Of a stretch of 64,000 bases of DNA, positions 59,535-64,000 are shown one piece after another. The stretch comes from Sipunculus nudus. Lineage: Eukaryota > Annelida > Sipuncula > Golfingiida > Sipunculidae. Every line of letters begins with the position of its first letter. Position 1 is the first letter of the stretch. The translations under genes were made by a program, and so were the position numbers. The notes beneath the pieces were generated by a model. It was not told where the DNA came from. It saw nothing but the letters and a program-made list of their open reading frames with translations, and made no database searches. The stretch covers positions 39,827,956-39,891,955 of the forward strand of contig CM049318.1 of the NCBI GenBank assembly GCA_026874595.1, read 5' to 3'.

Positions 59535-59870
59535 TTAAAGCCAGCAGCAGCAGCAGAAGAAGTTTTCGCTCATCAAGCAGCAACAGGTTGCTGTGGTCAA
59601 GACCTCAGCCCTGCGCGCTCCTTAAGCATGTTCTCAGAGCCAACAGACGCGATGCCACACCAAGCCAAGCAGAGAGCCGCGAGAGACCGCCAATGTACAT
59701 CCCGGACCATTGACCTTGCAGGAAGGCAGAAGGCAGAAAAGCAGAAGCAACCTACATTCCCTCTACAGATCCCAGCATGCCATTCGAGTGGCGAACCCGA
59801 TCTTGTGAACGACAGTGTTTCGAGATGGAAAGCTATTTTATACTTGCAGTTTTCAGCCATTTAGACCGTT
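59535..59870 (+). other. GC-rich island with open frames, function unknown
   Basis: A block about 330 bp long stands out from its AT-rich surroundings in base composition. It starts after 'aacattgtcag', which resembles a splice acceptor, with a short (CAG)n run. One frame is open for 122 codons (59496-59864) and another for 87 (59450-59713), but neither begins with ATG at its 5' end, and I recognise no domain. It could be a terminal exon, a processed fragment or part of a retroelement. Confidence 0.3.
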
Positions 59871-60039
59871 TTAGCAAGTTTTTTCTTCATCAGCCAAGTT
59901 TTAAAGCTAGAGAGGTCTAATTTTTTTGCATCAGGTAACATTCAATTAGTGTTATTTGATTATATTAAAAGTCTCGCGATATCTCGTAAATATCTCGTTA
60001 AACAAGATATTTCGAGACATATCACTTAGTAATAGCCTA

Positions 60040-60990
60040 GATTCCACAAGTATGCAGGAATCATTTTGAAACTGATATATCTTATGTTTGACATTAATAT
60101 CGAGAAACGGATTTTTTCATTTTCCGGATATGGCCAATAGGGGGCGCTGCACTTGAACCTCCCGAACATATCATTTTTTACACATATCTCCAAAACTATA
60201 AACCTCAGTTACAGAAACTATAGCTTGGTTTCTTCCTATGAGTCTTCTCCATAACCTGAGAAAGACATCTGTTCTAAATCTTGTGTCACTTTGTCAGTAT
60301 GTATGTCTGTTTGTCAGTTGTTCTAAAATTCGCCCGCTTGATGGTTCTTCGCCTATATAGCATTCTACAGGCCACAGTTTTGAAGGAATCCTTTTGAAAC
60401 TGGTACATGTTATGTCTTACACTAATATCTCAAAACAATTTTTTCATTTTCCGAATATGGCCGCTAGGGGGAGCCGCAAGTGATCCTGCCCAATATATCA
60501 TTTTTTGGTCATATCTCCATAACTATAATTCTCAATTACAGAAACTATGGCTTATTTTCTTTCTCTTGGTCTTCTCCATAACCTGAGAAGGTCATGTGGT
60601 CTCATTCTTGCGTCACTTTGTTAGTATGTCTGTCTGTTTGTCAGTTGTCCTCAAATTCGCCTGCTTGCTGGTTGTTGGGTCTTACATATACCATTCTTCA
60701 GGCCACAGTTTTGAAGGAATCCTTTTGAAACTGGTACATGTTGTCTTACAGAAATATCTCGAAACAAATTCTTCATTTTTCCGGATATTGCCGCTAGGGG
60801 GCTCTGCACATGGCCCTCCCCAACATATAATTTTTAGCCATATCTTCAAAACTTTAAACCTCAGTTACATAAACTATAGCTTATTTTCTTCCTCGGAGTA
60901 ATCTCCATAACCTGGTTAAGTCATCTGGTCTAAATATTGTGTCACTTTGTCAGTATGTCTGTCTGTTTATCAGTTGTCCTCGAAATCGTT
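60040..60990 (+). repeat. About 331-bp tandem repeat, three units
   Basis: Units begin near 60040, 60371 ('ggccacagttttgaaggaat') and 60702 (same start). Each contains 'ccttttgaaactggtacatg', 'ttttccg.atat.gccgctaggggg', 'catatctccaaaactataaa', 'cttctccataacctgagaa' and 'gtgtcactttgtcagtatgt'. Each carries one CTCF-like core (60134-60150, 60461-60477, 60791-60807). Confidence 0.9.
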
Positions 60991-61129
60991 GGTTTTTGTA
61001 AGCTATGTCTGATTCATGTTCTTTTGTGTGATATAGGTCGTTCACCCGGCTCAAATTTTCAGCAATCCCTCAGAAAGTCACTCAATTGATAGAAAACTGA
61101 CAGATTTCTCTGACTCTCCCTCTGTCTCT

Positions 61130-61257
61130 CATTTCAACTTCCGGCGACCTCTGGTCATCTTGTTTTTTCATTGGGGGTATGATTGGCGCGTCTGTCATTT
61201 CAACTTCCGGCGACCTCTGGTCATCTTGTTTTTTCATTGGGGGTATGATTGGCGCGT
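61130..61257. repeat. 66-bp tandem duplication
   Basis: CATTTCAACTTCCGGCGACC starts at 61130 and 61196; the two copies are virtually identical through 'gggggtatgattggcgcg'. The near-identity suggests recent duplication. Confidence 0.93.
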
Positions 61258-61280
61258 TGGCGCCAATATTCACGCTAGAG

Positions 61281-61301
61281 CCCCCCCCCCCCCCCCCCCC
61301 C
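61281..61301. repeat. Poly-C run
   Basis: About 21 Cs, beginning 24 bp after the 66-bp duplication. Run lengths like this are prone to sequencing error. Confidence 0.9.
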
Positions 61302-61514
61302 GGAAGCTGATTTTTTTATCAAAGTTATTTGGTGCTGGTGCAATTTGATGAATATTTTAGTGAAATTTTGATTAAAATGAACATACCAATTACCATTGAA
61401 CATGACATATTTGTAGGATAATGAATGATTACCGTATATGATTAAAACACATGGCTTTAATAATTATATGACTGGTAGTGAGTTTTTTTGTTTTGTTTTT
61501 TTTTCTTTTTTACT

Positions 61515-61640
61515 TTTGTTTACTGAGCTAACTTCCAGAAATGCTTGGCAATAGCGATGGCTGTTTCCTTTGTCGGGTCGTCTGGACTTTACACGGGCAC
61601 AATTCACAACATTAAACAAAGACAATTTTGGCTTCAAATT
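61515..61640 (+). mobile_element. Degenerate Helitron-like 5' end
   Basis: 'tttactgagctaacttccag', 'atgcttggcaatagcgatgg' and 'tttgtcgggtcgtctggac' align with the 5' end at 40903 (TAGCTCAGCTGACTTTCAGT, 'atgctgggctatagcgatgg', 'tttgtccgtcgtcc'). The rest of the element is not recognisable. Confidence 0.5.
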
Positions 61641-62363
61641 CAGGTACTTCCTACTGAGATTTCATTAAGACCAACATGTCAAGGACCTTTTAATTGTCAT
61701 TATAAATTCATTATATGAAGAAGCTCAAACTTAGAAATGATAGCTATACTGATCGCCATGAAACTTATTTTTATTTAGAGCAATAACTGCAGCAGTTTCA
61801 CAACACTGATAATGCCACGTTTATGTTTTTTCCATGGTTTAATCAAACAAATATTTTAAACCGAATAGGTAATACCAGAGAAAAGTTAATTCAAACATGT
61901 TGTTGTCTGGAGGAATGATAGCCCCGCAATTTCATAATTTGCGACATACTGACATTATAAGCCCATTGACAGTGAACATTCACACTAAAACTAATATTTC
62001 TCAGCAATCCTGAAAGCTGGTGTGCTTGCCGATCAGTCATATTGTTTGTTACCAAATACTAGTGGCACCTACAGTTGCTGTTAGGGAAAACAGAATACTG
62101 CCCATTGGATAAATATTTCACGTGTGTCACGGATAAATAAAATCTCATTTACCTATAAATCTGTATATTTTTATCTGAAAATTCTTACTTAACATTTCTC
62201 AGCAATGCTTGCAAAGATGAAGATCAAAACGTTGATCCATTGGTAACCTCGCATCTACTACAACTTGATTTTTGCGCATTTTTTTTTTTGTTTTCAACGT
62301 TTTGAGATACTGTATTTTGCGACAAAGCACATCAAATCAATAGTTTTAAGTAATCAGAAATAT
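61641..62363. other. No recognised feature
   Basis: AT-rich sequence leading to the SINE target site. Confidence 0.4.
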
Positions 62364-62715
62364 TCAAGTGATCAGGATGGCTTCGGCTGCTCAGGGGTAA
62401 AGCGCTGGACTCCAAGCCAGGAGATCGTGAGTCGAGGCGGTGAGATTTTTCACGGTCGACCCCCACCCAGGGTGAGCGCTCTGCAGGCTTAAAGGGGAGA
62501 CTGTGTTCAATAGTCATGTTTCACACAGAGTGCGCCTTTCGGGGGTTACTCGGTGTTCTGACCCAGCAATGGGTCACCGGGTTGACGCCGAGATAACTGG
62601 GTTTTAGCTCCTGTCACGTAGTCCAAAACCGAAATGGAACTCTGCAGATGTACATAATATTAGTTAACACATGGAAGCGGTTACCTACCCCCCCCCCCCC
62701 CCCCGAAAAAAAAAA
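62364..62715 (+). mobile_element. tRNA-derived SINE, copy 3
   Basis: Same family as the copy at 13617: GCTGCTCAGGGGTAAAGCGC (A-box region), 'agccaggagatcgtgagtcgag' with a weakened B-box, GAGCGCTCTGCAGGCTTAAA, GTTCTGACCCAGCA, GTAGTCCAAAACCGAAATGG, CTCTGCAGATGTACATAA, GGTTACCTACC, then a C run and an A run. The target duplication is a perfect 13 bp, TAATCAGAAATAT (62351-62363 and 62716-62728). Confidence 0.95.
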
Positions 62716-63025
62716 TAATCAGAAATATGAATATTTGCCTGTCCATACCTGATAAACATAAAGTTAGAAGAATTTTTTTCTCATATTTGCAAATATATTT
62801 GCAGACATACTTGCAAAATACTCGCCCAATAGGCAAATATATTTGAAGAATAACAGATGCATGAAGTTACTATATATCACCAATAATGTTAGAATGTGAT
62901 ATGATTCAACATATACTTAAATATCAGAGAGTTCATGCCATCTTAGAGTGTGGCAAATGGTAATATATGTTAAAACATATATCTTATTTTCACATAATAA
63001 TGTTCCTCATTAAAAGTAAGTCAAC

Positions 63026-63027
<2 letters not shown>

Positions 63028-63072
<45 letters not shown>
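63028..63072. repeat. (TA)n microsatellite
   Basis: About 22 units. Confidence 0.95.
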
Positions 63073-63075
<3 letters not shown>

Positions 63076-64000
63076 ATCAAACTTAAAAAATGCTTCGATT
63101 TGACATAAAATATCTGATGTCAGTGTACACAGCCCTTCAGTGTGAAAATGTGACTTGTTGTAGGTACAAGATCTGAGGACAGAAGTGCATAGTTTAGCCT
63201 ATTGGTACCAGATAATTCCTATATATGCTATCAAAATAATTCTGTCATCAAAATAATGCAATTTCTAATTTTTTGGTAAACCCATCAGACATTGCAAAAT
63301 AGTGACAAGATTCTTCACATCACTATCACATATTATCTAAGAAGTCTCATTAGAAAATCCATTTGAATTATGGGCAATTGATGTTAACTTTTCAGGAGGA
63401 CGATTTTTGAAGTCGTATACATTGAGTCACTATAAGGTGCTGTTAAGCCAAAGGTGACCAACCCTGGTTGACTAATGTGGTAACTTACTTATTTAAGTTT
63501 CTTTCAGTATATTTTATGTGTTTTCCTCTTCCACTTTTTAAAATCCAAGCATTTTGGTAGCAAAAACTGAAAAAATGCCATTTTAATCATGAATTCTGTG
63601 GCAGTGCTTTCAAGTGTGAAAATCCCATTTTATCCAATACACATTCAAAACATTTGGGGGTATAATACCATGGACCATACCCCCTTGTCAAATATTGGGG
63701 GGGGGGGGGTATATAACGGGATCTACGTCTATGGCTCACACATGCTTAACTTAGCATTTCAATGAAACAAATTCAGTGGGCTTGAGCGAAAAGTCTATAT
63801 GGATTCTCCAAACGAAGGTCAAGGTCAACCAAGTTATTTCGAGAGAGTCATCTCTCGCTGCTTTCGTCAAAGTTTGAACATAATCTGAAAACTCTGGATG
63901 CTATCGTGCCAACGAGAAAACATGGCCCAAAATCCACTTTGACAGTACCTCGAGTGCACAGGTCAAGACTAAAACAGTAAAACTTGCATTCGTGTAATTC
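63073..64000. other. No recognised feature
   Basis: AT-rich; a poly-G run lies at about 63698-63710. I saw no gene, RNA or mobile element. Confidence 0.4.

Overview
This is eukaryotic nuclear DNA from an invertebrate animal, most likely a bivalve-type mollusc or another lophotrochozoan. It is AT-rich, split by many spliceosomal introns, and full of tRNA-derived SINEs, LINE fragments, rolling-circle-like (Helitron/Helentron) repeats, foldback elements and (TA)n runs. The taxon is inferred from the style of the repeats and from the protein, not proven.

I can support one protein-coding gene: a complete ABCB6-type ABC half-transporter on the + strand. Its ATG is at 9076 and its TGA ends at 45751. 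I joined 17 coding exons by hand. Every junction is AG/GT and every phase closes, giving 2574 coding bases (857 residues plus stop), close to the human protein at about 842. TMD0, the six-helix exporter domain and a full set of ATPase motifs are all present, so it should be functional. A 5' untranslated exon probably lies upstream but was not found.

Layout. 1-9 kb: a decayed CR1-like LINE, a perfect 94-bp palindromic element, a degenerate tandem-array element, a second LINE fragment on the minus strand and a 37-bp tandem repeat. 9-46 kb: the ABCB6 gene, whose introns hold most of the mobile DNA, including a full 3.15-kb Helitron-like copy and a SINE in intron 2, old tandem arrays in intron 3, a second array element in intron 5, pogo-like MITEs, foldbacks, another SINE in intron 9, a 2.4-kb Helitron-like copy in intron 15 and an antisense SINE abutting exon 16. 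46-52 kb: 3' flank with a hammerhead ribozyme motif inside a (TA)n run and a third array element. 52-58 kb: a second copy of the intron-2 element, itself interrupted by a nested relative. 58-64 kb: ends of two other Helitron-like families, a foldback, a 331-bp triplication carrying CTCF-like cores, and a SINE with a 13-bp target duplication.

Most notable: a type I hammerhead self-cleaving ribozyme motif (46846-46893); an ABCB6 splice donor that appears to lie within antisense SINE sequence (44383-44394); a nested insertion whose empty site can be read in the same window, showing T|T insertion without target duplication; and a perfect palindromic MITE. I found no other host gene, tRNA gene or CRISPR array.
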